A DNA stretch of 64,000 nucleotides from Pseudoxanthomonas sp. NC8 (GCA_025232375.1 CP060419.1:2975001-3039000), one strand, 5' to 3'; shown: positions 1 to 10,783, counted from the stretch's first letter. Notes: a model not told the origin generated them from the letters alone. Translations and numbers: made by a program.

Positions 1-572
1 CAGTCTGCCCGGTTGCCCGGAAATCCGCATCGACTCCGCGCGCGCGGAATTCGCCGGCCAGCGCCAGCGCCGTGTACTTCTTGCCCAGCGCACAGTCGGT
101 ACCCACCGTGAGCAGGCGGCGGCCGCTGCGCTTGCGGCCGCTTGCCACCGGCAGTCCCGCTGGCGGTTCGCGCACGTCGATCAGGCGCCGGCCATGGGGC
201 AGGGCGACATTGCGCAGCGATTCGATCCCGGACAGGCGTGCGTGCATGCCACCGACCAAGGTCCAGTCCGGCCTGCAGCGCCTCCATCAGCGGCGGCAAC
301 CATGCGGCGGGGATGCGCCCGCCCGGATTGGCCACGCCGATCACCATCGCGCGCGCTCCGGTAAGGCGCGCCTGCGCCGGTGACAGGAACGGCAGCCCGG
401 TAGTCACCGAGGCGCCCTCGCAGGCGTACTCGCCGACGCAGCGCTCGCCGGCCCAGTCACGCAGGCCGAACGCGGTCTTCGCATAGCCCGGCTCGGTGGT
501 GTCGCCGAGGAACAGCAGGTACGGCTGCGGCAACGCGGCGGCTGAGCGCAACACGGGAGCGGCAGTGGACAT
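1..572 (-). CDS. DUF1611 / DgcN-family protein, partial
   Basis: The N-terminal part of a DUF1611-family protein; the gene runs off the left edge. The ATG at 572 opens a Rossmann-like N-terminal domain, and a P-loop motif GTDCALGKKYT sits near residues 155-165, typical of the C-terminal nucleotide-binding domain of this family. Members, including DgcN (reported as a D-glutamate N-acetyltransferase), are usually encoded next to dipeptide epimerases, as here (epimerase at 4542-5542). It is the last visible gene after the TonB receptor and probably shares its promoter at 3135-3180. One frameshift lies at 256-261, where CCAAGG should be CCAGG; removing one base restores the frame. Family assignment is good; the DgcN activity is inferred from family and context. 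Confidence 0.75.
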   Translation of the reverse strand, partial: MSTAAPVLRSAAALPQPYLLFLGDTTEPGYAKTAFGLRDWAGERCVGEYACEGASVTTGLPFLSPAQARLTGARAMVIGVANPGGRIPAAWLPPLMEALQAGLDLGRWHARTPVRDRIAAQCRPAPWPAPDRRARTASGTAGGKRPQAQRPPPAHGGYRLCAGQEVHGAGAGRRIPRARSRCGFPGNRAD

Positions 573-674
573 TCGGGCGTGCTCGGGGCCGGTCGGAGGA
601 TGCGCCGCCCGCAAGGGCCGGCGGCGCGTTCAATCAGGCGCGTTCGCCTGGACGCATCCGTCCAGGCGTACTTG

Positions 675-3029
675 TCAGAAGCGGACGTCGAATTCGACGC
701 CGAAGGTCCGCGGCAGGATCGGCACGGCGGTGGCCTGCACGTTCGCGCCGGTCAGCTCGCTGCTGAGCATGTCCAGCGAAGACCAGCCGTCCTCGCCGGT
801 GGCGTTGTTGACGTAGACGCGCACTTCCCAGGCGCCCTTGCCGAAGCCGGCATACAGGTCGAGCGCGGTATAGCTGCCCAGCGGCAACGGCGCGACGACA
901 TCCGGCGGGACCAGGTCGGTCGACGGATCGCCCGGGGCGTCACCCGGGTCTGCTCGGTGGTGCCGTTGACGCGTTCGTCGACCCAGCGCAGCGCGCCACC
1001 GAGGTGCCCGCTGAAGCCGGCGCCGGCGGCGAAGGTGTACTCGGCCGTCGCGGGTGGGACCATTCCGGCACATAGGGAATGCTGTCCCCGCCCAGCCCCG
1101 AATTGAGGATGACGTCGTAGCCGTCCTGCGGGACCACGATCGGCTCGAAGTCGCTCTTGAGCCGGGCCTTGGTGTAGACGCCGTTGACGCCCAGCAGCAG
1201 GTTCTCGGTGGCGTGGAACTGCGAGGACAGTTCGACGCCCTCGCTGGAGGCCTCGCCGCCGTTGATAAGGCCGCTGAGTCCGTTGAACGAGGCGGCGACC
1301 TGGATGTCGTCCCAGTCGATCCGGAACGCGGCCATGTCCAGCACCACGCGACGGTCGGCGAACTGCGACTTCAGGCCGAGCTCGTAGCTGGTCAGCATCG
1401 CCGAGTCCACGCTCGAGGGCATGCCCGGGAAGGCCACGTTCGGGCCGCCCGGCTGGTAGCCGGTGGCCACGCGCGCGTACAGCATCGCGTCGTCGGTCAG
1501 CTTGAACTGCGGGCTCAGGCTCCCAGGTGAATACATTTTCGCTGGATTCGCCCGGGCTCTGGCCGATCGGCAGCAGGATGCCGGCGTCGTTGTTCTGGCT
1601 GAACCACTGCTCGTTGCGGGCCTTGGCGCACGCCGGCATCGATCTTGAACCGGTCGTTGATGCGTAAGGAGCCGTTGGCGAAGACGGCGAACTCCTTGTA
1701 GGTGCTCGGCAGGTTGAGCAGCGCCAAAGGGTGCCGTAGAGCTCGTCGTACGGCGCCGGCAGCGCCGTGCCGTCGGCCTGCAGCAGGCGCACGAGCTGGC
1801 TCTGCAGCGCGTCCTCCTTGGTATAGAACGCGCCGATCATCCACTCGAAGGCGCCGCCGCTCTTGGAGGTCAGGCGGAACTCCTGGGTCAGCTTGTCGAG
1901 GTCGAAGTTGTAGCGCATGAAGGAGCTGCCCGGCTCGGGCAGGCCCAGCAGCAGGTTGGCGACTTCGCCGAACTGGACGGTCGTATCGATCTGGTTGATG
2001 GTCTCGGTCTGCGACCAGCCGGTCGCCGAGACGAAGTCGGCCCAGCCCAGGTCCCAGTCGAGGTTGGCCGAGAGACCATGGGGTGAAGTCCTTCGAGAAC
2101 GGCTGCGGCGACCAGGTCCGGTCGGTGAAGTCGCCGAACAGCGGGCGCAGGCTGTCCGGGTCCAGCGCGATGCCCGCGCGGCCGTCGCTGTCGATGCTCT
2201 GGTGCAGCACGCCGAGGTCGGCGTCGAACGCCTCGCCGTCCAGGCCAGCGCCACGCGTGCGCCGATCTGCTCGCCGTCGTTGACGTCCCGGGCACCGTCG
2301 GCCTCGTTGTCGGTATAGCCCGGCAGCCCGTTGCGGGCGAAGCTCATGCGCAGGCCGAGGCGATCCTCCTGCAGCGGCAGGCTGGCGCCGACGCGCAGGT
2401 TCCAGTCGTTGCCGCCGTTTTCCACCGAGCGCAGGCCGACACCGGCGCGCAGCTCGTCGCTGCTCAGGTCGGGCGAGCGGGTGACGTACTTGAGCAGGCC
2501 GCCGATCGCGCCGGCGCCGTACAGCGTGCCCTGCGGCCCGCGCATCACCTCGACCCGGCTGATGTCGTAGGGCAGCAGGTCGAGCATGAAGAAGTTCGCC
2601 ATGGTAGATGCCGCTGGAACCCAGCGGCACTTCGTCGATGTAGGTGGCCACGGTCGCGCTCGAGGACAGCGCGGCGACGCCGCGCAGCGAGATCGCGGTC
2701 AGGCCGGGGCCACCGTCGTTCTGCACCTGCAGGCCGGGAATCAGCGCGGCGTAGTCGGACAGCGAACTGGCACCCATGTTCTCCAGCTGGCGCTCGCCGA
2801 CCACGCTGATCGCGGCGCCGACCTCGCGGATGTTTTCCACGCGCTTGTTGGCGGTGACCACCACCGTGTCGAGTTCGACCGCGGTGTCGGTCGCGGCCGT
2901 TGCGGGCGTCGCGGCCCGGGCGGCGTCCTGCGCCAGCGCCGGCAGCGCGGTGGCTGAGGCCAGTGCACCTGCGATCGCGAGCGAAAGGGGCGAGCGGTAC
3001 CCAAGGCGGGCGGGCTGGAACGCGTTCAT
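675..3029 (-). CDS. TonB-dependent receptor (frameshifted by sequence errors)
   Basis: Outer-membrane TonB-dependent receptor of about 785 residues. It starts with a signal peptide ending near ALPALAQ, then a TonB-box-like ELDTVVVTANKR at about residues 52-63, the plug (RVEVMRGPQGTLYGAG) and a long beta-barrel ending in GVEFDVRF with a terminal Phe. The reading jumps between all three frames about eight times (near 2600, 2245, 2085, 1720, 1635, 1530, 1060 and 930), yet the conserved order of barrel segments is kept, so I read these as indel errors. Its 5' region carries the same 40-bp promoter/operator block as the serine peptidase gene at 7632. Substrate is unknown; the neighbourhood suggests a peptide or muropeptide-derived compound. 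Confidence 0.9.
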
Positions 3030-3134
3030 CTCAGGTCTCCCGGAAGCGATCGGCGGATCTGCAGTGATGGGCGGCGCTGAAGCCGCATGTCCGGGCCGTT
3101 GCCTGCGAGGCGGGGCTCCGGATTCCCTGATCAG

Positions 3135-3180
3135 GGATCATGATCCTAATCAGAGAATTGTCAACACGTTCGGAAAATCC
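3135..3180 (-). promoter_or_regulatory. Promoter/operator P2 of the TonB receptor, shared with P1
   Basis: On the minus strand there is a -35 TTGACA (plus-strand 3159-3164), a 17-nt spacer and a weak -10 ATGATC (3136-3141). The block 3141-3180 is identical at 35 of 40 positions to 7723-7762 upstream of the serine peptidase. A perfect 12-bp palindrome GGATCATGATCC (3135-3146) overlaps the -10. Conservation across spacer and upstream sequence suggests a common regulator, most simply the XRE-cupin protein encoded at 7868. About 100 nt of 5' leader would precede the ATG at 3029. The repeat is seen directly; regulator identity is inferred. Confidence 0.7.
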
Positions 3181-3279
3181 TTCTCCGTACCGACCCGGAC
3201 GGCCGGCAGCCGCGCGGATGCGGCTCGGCGGGAGGGGCGGCAGGCGCGGCATGGCGGTGGTCCGGTCAGTCCGCGCGCT

Positions 3280-4545
3280 TCATTCCAGCGCACGGATCGG
3301 ACGGTCCAGGCGCCACAGCAGCAGCGCGGCCAGCACGGTAAGGCCGGACAGCAGCAGGAAGAAGCCCGAGTGGCTGGCCCGCGACCACAGCGTCCCCACC
3401 GCGCCCGCCAGCAGGCTGCCGCTGAACACGGCAAGGAACCACGACGCCACCGTGGTCGCGCCCAGCCGCGGCGGCGCCAGCCGGGCGAACAGGCCTGCAG
3501 GCCGGTCGGCAGGATGTACAGCTCGCCGAAGGTCAGGATCACGAAGAACGCGACCAGCCAGCCCCACCCCACCCGCGCCTCGCCGGTCACCGCCGCCAGC
3601 ACGGCCAGCAGCGCATAGGCGGCGGCCACGATCAGCGCGCCGATCGCCATGCGCGTGGCCGGCGACGATTCGCGGCCGGCTTCCGCGCGACGCCGCCACA
3701 CCAGCAGCAGCAGCGGCGTCATCGAGATCACCAGCAGCGGGTTGAGCGACTGGAACCAGGTCATCGGGATGGTCGAGGCGCCCCAGCCGCGGTCCACGCC
3801 GGTATCGATCCACAGCGGCAGCGTATTGCCGATCTGCTCGTACGCGCCGCGGAAGATCGTGGCCGCAATGCCGACCCCGAGCAGCAGCAGCCAGACCCGG
3901 CGGTTGTTCCCGGGCACCTGCGCGGGGGCGACATCCACGCTCGTGCGGCGCGCCAGTTCCGGCGGCAGGTAGCGGCGCCCGGCGAGGTAGATCACCATAG
4001 GCCAGGAACATGCCCACGCCGGCGGCGCCGAAGCCGTAGTGCCAGCCATACAGTTCGCCGAGCGTGCCGCACACCAGCGGCGTAAGGAAGCCGCCGATGT
4101 TCAGGCCGACGTAGTAGACGTTGTAGGCACGGCCGCGGCGCGGATCGTCGGCGGCGTAGAGGTCGTTGATCTGGCTCGGCAGGCTCGGCAGGAACAGCCC
4201 GTTGCCCAGCGCGATCGTCGCCAGCGCGACGTAGAACATCGACTCGAACGCCATCACGAAGTGGCCGAAGGCCATGATCGTGGCGCCGATCACCACCGCG
4301 TTGCGCTTGCCCAGCCAGCGATCGGCGACCATGCCGCCGAAGATCGGCGTGAAATACGCCATCGCCGTGTAGGTGCCGTAGATGAAGGAGGCCTTTTCCT
4401 GCGCGAACAGCAGCTGCTTGGTCATGTAGTAGACCAGCAGCGTGCGCATGCCGTAGTAGGAGAACAGCTCCCACATGTTGGTGAGGAACAGGATGGTCAG
4501 CCCGCGCGGCTGGCCGAACCAGGTCTTGTCGGCTTCCGTGTTCAC
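3280..4545 (-). CDS. POT/PTR-family proton-dependent peptide transporter
   Basis: Inner-membrane major-facilitator protein of about 420 residues in the proton-dependent oligopeptide transporter family. It has an N-terminal helix with TNMWELFSYYGMRTLLVYYM and a following loop GGMVADRWLGKRNAVVIG, both typical of POT proteins, and ends DRPIRALE. The GTG start at 4545 overlaps the epimerase stop codon (GTGA), so translation is likely coupled. Two compensating frameshifts (near 4000 and 3497) interrupt the middle. It probably imports the di- or oligopeptides processed by the epimerase and serine peptidase in the same operon. Transport specificity cannot be read from the sequence. Confidence 0.85.
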   Translation of the reverse strand: MNTEADKTWFGQPRGLTILFLTNMWELFSYYGMRTLLVYYMTKQLLFAQEKASFIYGTYTAMAYFTPIFGGMVADRWLGKRNAVVIGATIMAFGHFVMAFESMFYVALATIALGNGLFLPSLPSQINDLYAADDPRRGRAYNVYYVGLNIGGFLTPLVCGTLGELYGWHYGFGAAGVGMFLAYGDLPRRAPLPAAGTGAPHERGCRPRAGAREQPPGLAAAARGRHCGHDLPRRVRADRQYAAAVDRYRRGPRLGRLDHPDDLVPVAQPAAGDLDDAAAAAGVAASRGSRPRIVAGHAHGDRRADRGRRLCAAGRAGGGDRRGAGGVGLAGRVLRDPDLRRAVHPADRPAGLFARLAPPRLGATTVASWFLAVFSGSLLAGAVGTLWSRASHSGFFLLLSGLTVLAALLLWRLDRPIRALE

Positions 4546-5542
4546 GGGATCGCCTTCGGCCCCCAGACCTCTTCGCCGCAGGTGATGCTGCCGTCCTCGT
4601 AGCGCACCGACGGACTGCGGTCCTGCTTGAGGAAGATCGGCCCGTCCAGGTCGACCACGTCGCAGAACTGGCCCAGCACGAACGCCGGCGCCGCGTGGGC
4701 TGGTGCCGCACATGTTGCCGACCATCACCCGCTTGCCGAGTTCGCGCGCGCGCCGGGCCATCATCAGGCCTTCGGTCAGCCCGCCGCACTTGTCCAGCTT
4801 GATGTTGATCACGTCGAAGCGGTGGTGGCGCGCTTCCAGTTCGGTAAGGTCGAGGATGCTCTCGTCGGCGGCGAACGGCAGCGGTCGTTCGATCCCGTCC
4901 AGGTCGGACTCGCGCCCGCGCACGCAGGGCTGCTCGAGCAGGGAGACGTTGGCCTCGACCAGCACCGGCAGCAGCAGCGGCAGCGTGCCGGCGGTATAGC
5001 CCTGGTTGGCATCGACCCCGATCCAGGCCTGCGGGCAGCGCGCGCGCACCGCGCGCACGCGCGCCGCGTCGAGTTCCGCCTCGCCGGTCAGCTTGAGCTT
5101 GAGCGCACGCGCTGGGGGTGTAGGCGGCAGCACGCTCGGCCATTACCGCCGGCTCGTCGGCGCCCACGGTGAAGGTGGTCAGCAGCGGACGCACGCCGTC
5201 GAGTCCGGCCAGCTGCCACACCGGCACGCCGGCGCGCTGCGATTCCAGCTCCCACAGCGCGCTGTCCAATGCGTTGCGTGCGCCGCCGGCGGGCAGCAGC
5301 GTGCGCAGGGTTTCGCGGTCGAGCCCGGCCTCGATGCGCGGACGCAGCGCCTCCAGCGTGGCCAGCATCCCGTCGGGATGGTCGTTGTTGTAATAGACGC
5401 CGGCAGCTTCGCCGCGACCGAACAGCGCCCCTTCGCGCAGGGTCACCACGGTCGCCGGCATCGCCTCGAACACGTGCCCGGAGATCCGGAACGGTGCCGA
5501 CATCGGCAGCGGTTCGTTATGCAGTTCAAGCGTCAGCGACAT
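4542..5542 (-). CDS. Dipeptide epimerase, enolase superfamily
   Basis: Muconate-lactonizing subgroup enzyme that epimerises dipeptides such as L-Ala-D/L-Glu, about 333 residues. Visible catalytic elements: the KxK pair in ALKLKLTG, the metal ligands in GVDANQGY, LLEQP and FAADES, and the second lysine in INIKLDKCGG. The C-terminus WGPKAIP ends in a TGA that overlaps the transporter's GTG. Frameshifts near 5110 and 4700 are repaired by single-base corrections. Located between a serine peptidase and a peptide transporter, it fits recycling of cell-wall or D-amino-acid dipeptides; with the DgcN-like protein it resembles a DgcN-DgcA pair. The exact substrate is not determined by sequence. Confidence 0.88.
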
Positions 5543-5569
5543 CGGTGCACAGCTCCAGGCAGGACGGGA

Positions 5570-5594
5570 GCAGGGCCGGCCACGCCGGCCCTGC
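5570..5594. other. Intercistronic GC-rich hairpin
   Basis: Perfect 11-bp inverted repeat (GCAGGGCCGGC, loop CAC, GCCGGCCCTGC) in the 57-bp gap between the serine peptidase and epimerase genes. There is no T-tract on the minus strand, so it is more likely an mRNA-stabilising or attenuating hairpin within an operon than an intrinsic terminator. Confidence 0.6.
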
Positions 5595-5599
5595 ATCAC

Positions 5600-7632
5600 T
5601 CAGTAGTTCGCGCCGAACCCGATGACGTGGTGGGCGAAGCCGAGCCACAGCAGGAACAGGCAGGACAGCGCGACCAGCACCGCCCACAGCCGGGCCAGCC
5701 AGCGGCGCTTGCCGCGCAGGGCCACCACGGCATTCCACACCGAGAGCACCGCACCCAGCGGCAGGGCCACGGTCGCGAACAGGCGCGCGGCGATGACCAG
5801 GCCGTCGTTGTTGATGCTGGTCATCTCCAGCTTGCTCAGCATCGCCACCATAAGGCCGAGCGCGCCGCCGGTCGCCAGCAGCGCCAGCAGCGAGCCGACG
5901 CGTGCGCCGAAGTGGGCACGTGCATCGGCGCCCTGCAGCCGGTAACGGGCGCCGTAGTAGCGGCGGACCAGCGCCGAAACCGGTAAGGCAAGGACGGTGA
6001 GCAGCAGCACGCCCAGGCTCGCCGACAGCAGCGGCATCGCCAGTGCATTCCAGGTCGACAGGCGCTGGAACACCATGATCGGCGCGTACGGCTCCATGCT
6101 GAAGCGCTTCACTTGGCCGTTGACCACGTCGGCAGCGAGCCGGTCGGTGGTGGCGACGTCCTGCCACAGGTACGGCGAGACTTCGCGCCACTTCTTCGGT
6201 GCACCACCGGCGCCCAGCGCGGCGGTCACGCTGATCGTGCCATCCTCGTTGGCCACCACCTTGACCGGGCCGAGCAGGTTGGCCATCGACAGGAGGTTGC
6301 TTTCCGGGCGGCGGCTGCTGGTGTAGGTACCGGCGATCTGCTGCGCATGCAGCTTCGCGTCCTCGGCGGACACGCCCTTCGGCGCCGCGGCCGGGGCCGG
6401 CGGGAAGTAGCGGTTGGCGAAGCCGCGCGAGAGCGCGTCGCGGATGGTGCCGGTCGCGCCGTCGCGCCCGGAGCTGTTCATCGACACGAACAGGCCGACG
6501 CCGTCATCCAGGAACAGCTGCAGGTCGCTGTGGAACCACTGGGTGTCGCCGCCGTGCGAAATCGCGCGATGGCCATTCACCGAGGTCTCGTAGAAGCCGA
6601 GCATCATCCGGTTCAGCGGGCCGACCGAGGCCTGGCCGGTGGAGTGCATCTGCTGCGCGGTTTCCGCCTTGAGGATGCGGGCATCGCCGAAGGCGCCGTC
6701 CTGCAGGTGCGCGATCATGAAGCGCGCCATGTCGGTGCCGCTGGAGGCCAGGCTGCCGGCCGGCGCCAGGCTGATGAACTCGTACGGCTTGGGCTCGCCT
6801 TCGGAGGCCTTGGAATAGCCGTTGGACATGCGCGCCAGCAGCGCCGGCGGCAGCGGCTGGCGGAAGCTCGAACTGGCCATGCCCAGCGGCTGGAAGATGT
6901 TGCGCTCGATGTAGTCGTCGAACGGCATGCCCGACACGCGCTGCACGATGTAGCCGGCGATCGCGGTCGCATAGTTGGAATAGGCCGGCGTGGCGCCCGG
7001 GGTGTGGATGCGCTCGGGAACCCAGTGCTTGAGCGCCTCGGCCAGCGGCGTGATCTCGCCCGGCTCGGCGGTGATCAGGCCGCGGATCTGCTCTTCGAAG
7101 CCGGTGGTGTGGGTCATCACCTTGGCGCAGCGTGATCGGCGTGCCTTCGTGCGGCGGCACGCGGAAGTCGATGTATTCGTTGAGATCGGCGTCCAGGTCC
7201 AGCTTGCCCTGCTCGACCAGCTGCATCACTGCCGTCCAGGTGAACAGCTTGGACACCGAGCCGGGACGGAACAGCGTGCGCTCCGGATCCACCGGCGTGC
7301 GCTCGGTAAGGTTGGCGTAGCCATAGCCCTTCTGCACCGGGGGATATGGCCATCCTTGACCACCACCACCACGGCGCCGGCGATATCGCCCACCGCCAGT
7401 GCGTGCGGCATGAAACCGTCCAGCCAGTATGGGCGTCCTCGCGGGTCAGGACCGGCGCGCCCGCAGTCGCGGCGGGCTCGGCCACCGGGGCGGCGGCCGC
7501 GGCGGCAGGGGTCGCCGGCACGGCCGGCGGCGGCACCGAGGCCGGGCTTGCGGACGGCTCCTGCGCGGCCAGCGGCAAGGCCAGCACGGCGGAGAGCACG
7601 GCTCCGCACAGGATCGGTGGAATCTTGCGCAT
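5600..7632 (-). CDS. Serine hydrolase / peptidase S12 (class C beta-lactamase fold) with C-terminal membrane domain
   Basis: Exported serine hydrolase of about 675 residues. A signal peptide (LSAVLALPLAAQ) is followed by a low-complexity Ala/Pro linker, then the penicillin-binding fold with SxxK in FRPGSVSKLFTW, YxN in PAYSNYATA and HGG in RAISHGGDTQW. After an outer domain the last ~170 residues contain several hydrophobic helices, so the catalytic domain is probably anchored in the inner membrane facing the periplasm. Frameshifts lie near 7430, 7340 and 7130. Family members act as D-aminopeptidases, D-Ala peptidases or esterases. Gene order with epimerase and POT transporter favours a peptide substrate. 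It is expressed from P1 (7723-7762). Confidence 0.85.
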
Positions 7633-7722
7633 TGGACGATCTCCCGGCTCGACTGACTGGTGGTTGTCCAGCCCGGGTTCACGGGCGGAACGCGGATCTG
7701 GTTTATCCTGATTTGGCGATAT

Positions 7723-7762
7723 TGATCCCAATCAGAGAATTGTCAACCCGTGCCGAAAGTCC
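7723..7762 (-). promoter_or_regulatory. Promoter/operator P1 of the serine peptidase operon
   Basis: Minus-strand -35 TTGACA (plus-strand 7741-7746), 17-nt spacer, -10 AATATC (7718-7723). The 40-bp block matches P2 at 35 of 40 positions, including the whole spacer except one base. It lies in the 235-bp gap between the divergent regulator gene (7868) and the peptidase ATG (7632), the usual place for an autoregulatory operator. Confidence 0.7.
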
Positions 7763-7867
7763 CGGGTATGGCCCCGCCTCTCTTTCCATCAATCGCCTGC
7801 CCGGAGGATGATGATCCTGCGCAGGACATACCGGCCTGAACGAACTTCCCATGGAGACCCGGCAAGG

Positions 7868-8610
7868 ATGACGCCGCAACACCCCACGCCGCACCCGACC
7901 ATTGGCGGCCTGCTCCGCTCGCTGCGCGCACGCAGGGGCTGGACGCTGAAGCAGATGAGCGAGCATTCCGGCATCCCGCTGTCGACCCTCTCCAAGGTCG
8001 AGCACGACCGCCTGACCCTGACCTACGACAAGCTGCTGCAGCTGAGCCAGCGCCTGCAGCTGCGCATGTCCGAGCTGTTCGCCGAACAGGAGGACGAGGC
8101 CCCCGGCCCGGCGGTGACCGCACGGCGCAGCATCGGCCGGATCGAGGATGCGATCCGCGTCACCACGCCCAACTACGACTACTACTACCTGTGCCCGGAA
8201 CTGCGCCGCAAGCGCATGATCCCGGTACTTACCCGCGTGCATGCGAAGAGCGTCGAGGAGTTCGGCGAACTGGTGCGCCACCCGGGCGAGGAGTACATCC
8301 ACGTCCTCGAAGGACGCATGGAAGTGCACACCGAGTTCTACGACCCGATCGTGCTGGAGAAGGGCGAGTCGGTGTATATCGACTCCAACATGGGCCACGC
8401 CTACATCGCCGCGGAAGGGTGCGACGAGGTGCTGCTGCTCGGCATCTGCTCCAGCGCCGACGAGCACCTGATGGAGTCGCTGCTCACCCTGCATGGCGAG
8501 GAAGGCGCAGCCCGGAAGGCCACGGCGGCCAGGCGCCTCGCGCCCCGGCCACCCGCCCGGCCAAGGCGGCAAAGCCGCCCACCGCGCGCAAGGCAACGGC
8601 GAAGAAGTAG
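7868..8610 (+). CDS. XRE-cupin transcriptional regulator
   Basis: Cytoplasmic regulator of about 247 residues: an XRE helix-turn-helix at about residues 12-68 (LRARRGWTLKQMSEHSGIP) and a C-terminal cupin domain at about 140-200 (HPGEEYIHVLEGRMEVHT, KGESVYIDSNMGHAY) that usually binds a small effector. It ends in a Lys/Ala-rich tail (TARKATAKK) recovered after a frameshift near 8535. ATG at 7868 is preceded by GGCAAGG. Similar regulators (PuuR/SinR type) control amine or amino-acid use. Divergent from the serine peptidase, it is the best candidate to read the P1/P2 operators; this is inference. Confidence 0.82.
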
Positions 8611-8656
8611 CGCGCCGCACCGCGGGCGGCTATCGCACCACGGAAAGCGCGCGGAG

Positions 8657-8684
8657 CGTGCCGCGGCAAAGGCCCCGCGGCACG
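8657..8684. terminator. Hairpin between convergent genes
   Basis: A perfect 10-bp stem CGTGCCGCGG / CCGCGGCACG with an 8-nt loop lies between the convergent regulator and leuD stop codons. No long T-run follows on either strand, so termination efficiency is uncertain. Confidence 0.5.
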
Positions 8685-8694
8685 GAATCCGGGC

Positions 8695-9342
8695 TCAGCG
8701 CCCGGACTGGAACAGCCAGGGCTGCGCGGCGCGATGCCGCGCCTCGAACGCGCCGATCGCGTCGCGTTCCTGCAGGGTCAGGCCGATGTCGTCCAGGCCG
8801 TTGAGCAGGCAGTGCTTGCGGAACGCGTCGATCTCGAAGCGGTACTGCACGCCATCGGGCCGGGTCACGGTCTGCGTGGTAAGGTCGACGGTGAGCGAGT
8901 AGCCCTCGCTCGCCTCGCACTGCGCGAACAGCGCGTCGACTTCCGCGTCCGCCAGCACGATCGGCAGCAGGCCGTTCTTGAAGCTGTTGTTGAAGAAGAT
9001 GTCGGCGAAGCTGGGCGCGATGATCGCGCGGAAACCGTACTCGTCCAGCGCCCACGGCGCGTGCTCGCGCGAGGAGCCGCAGCCGAAGTTCTCGCGCGCC
9101 AGCAGCACGCTGGCGCCGCGGTAGCGCGGGAAGTTCAGCACGAAGTCGTGGTTGAGCGGCCGGTTCGAGCTGTCCTGTCCAGGCTGGCCGACATCGAGGT
9201 AGCGCCACTCGTCGAACAGGTTCGGACCGAAGCCCGAACGCTTGATCGACTTCAGGAACTGCTTGGGGATGATCTGGTCGGTGTCGACGTTGGCGCGGTC
9301 CAGCGGGGCGGCCAAGCCGGTGTGTCGGGTGAAGGCTTTCAT
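8695..9342 (-). CDS. leuD: 3-isopropylmalate dehydratase small subunit
   Basis: LeuD, 215 residues and uninterrupted. Together with LeuC it isomerises 2-isopropylmalate to 3-isopropylmalate in leucine biosynthesis. The swivel-domain signature [15 protein letters not shown] lies near residues 83-97, and the N-terminal [16 protein letters not shown] is typical. It follows leuC by 12 bp on the same strand and is certainly co-transcribed with it. This is one of the few genes in the window without an indel. Confidence 0.97.
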   Translation of the reverse strand: MKAFTRHTGLAAPLDRANVDTDQIIPKQFLKSIKRSGFGPNLFDEWRYLDVGQPGQDSSNRPLNHDFVLNFPRYRGASVLLARENFGCGSSREHAPWALDEYGFRAIIAPSFADIFFNNSFKNGLLPIVLADAEVDALFAQCEASEGYSLTVDLTTQTVTRPDGVQYRFEIDAFRKHCLLNGLDDIGLTLQERDAIGAFEARHRAAQPWLFQSGR

Positions 9343-9354
9343 GGCGGCAGGTCC

Positions 9355-10783
9355 TCAGGCACTCATCAGGTCGCGCACATCGACGAAATGGCCGGCCACC
9401 GCGGCGGCGGCGGCCATCGCCGGACTGACCAGGTGGGTACGCCCACCGGCGCCCCTGGCGGCCCTCGAAATTGCGGTTGGACGTGGAGGCGCAGTGCTCG
9501 CCACTGCCCAGCTTGTCCGGGTTCATCGCCAGGCACATGGAACAGCCCGGCTCGCGCCACTCGAAGCCGGCCTCGAGGAACACCTTGTCCAGGCCTTCGG
9601 CCTCGGCCTGCGCCTTGACCAGGCCGGAGCCGGGCACGACCAGCGCCTGCTTCACGCTGGCGGCGACCTTGCGGCCCTTCGCCACTTCGGCGGCCGCGCG
9701 CAGGTCCTCGATCCGCGAGTTGGTGCAAGAACCAATGAACACGCGGTCCAGCCTGATGGTCGTGATCGGCTGGTTGGCCTGCAGGCCCATGTACTTCAGC
9801 GCGCGCACGATCGAGTCCTTCTTCACCGGATCGTGTTCGCGATCGGGATCGGGCACGTTCTGGTCCACCGCCAGCACCATCTCCGGCGACGTTCCCCAGC
9901 TGACCTGCGGCCGGATGTCCTGCGCGCGCAGCTCGACCACAGTGTCGAAGTGCGCGTCGGCGTCGGACACCAGGTCCTTCCACACCGTCACCGCGGCGTC
10001 CCAGTCGGCGCCCTTGGGCGCGAACGGGCGGCCCTTCACGTATTCGATGGTCTTGTCGTCGACGGCAACCATGCCAACGCGCGCGCCGGCCTCGATGGCC
10101 ATGTTGCAGATGGTCATGCGCCCTTCGACCGACAGGTCGGCGATCGCGCTGCCGGCGAATTCCAGCGCATGGCCGTTGCCACCGGCGGTACCGATCCTGC
10201 CGATGATCGCCAGCACGATGTCCTTGGCGGTGATCCCCGGCGGCAGCGTGCCTTCCACGCGCACCTGCATGTTCTTCATCTTCTTGGCGATAAGGCACTG
10301 GGTCGCCAGCACGTGCTCGACCTCCGAGGTGCCGATGCCGTGCGCCAAGGCTCCAAAGGCACCATGCGTGGAGGTGTGCGAGTCGCCGCAGACCACGGTC
10401 ATGCCCGGCAGGGTCGCGCCCTGCTCCGGGCCGACCACGTGGACGATGCCCTGGCGGACGTCGTCCATCTTGAATTCGAGGATGCCGAAGTCGTCGCAGT
10501 TCTCGTCCAGGGTCTGCACCTGCAGGCGCGAGACCTCGTCGACGATCGCCTGCAGGCCGCCGGCGCGCTCGGTGCGCGTGGTCGGCACGTTGTGGTCCGG
10601 CGTGGCGATGTTGGCGTCGATCCGCCACGGCTTGCGGCCGGTAAGGCGCAGGCCTTCGAACGCCTGCGGCGAGGTGACCTCGTGGAGGATGTGGCGGTCG
10701 ATGTAGATCAGCGAGGAACCGTCGTCGCGACGGGTCACCTCGTGCATCTCCCACAGCTTGTCGTACAGGGTCTTGCCGGCCAT
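9355..10783 (-). CDS. leuC: 3-isopropylmalate dehydratase large subunit
   Basis: LeuC, the 4Fe-4S aconitase-like subunit, about 475 residues. Visible: [18 protein letters not shown], the cluster-ligand segment [17 protein letters not shown] and the second Cys region [16 protein letters not shown] single-base error near 9450 shifts the last ~35 codons; the true end, [12 protein letters not shown] with TGA at 9355, is in another frame. ATG at 10783. The 150-bp region upstream is shared with a divergent LysR gene that may control leuCD. Confidence 0.95.
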
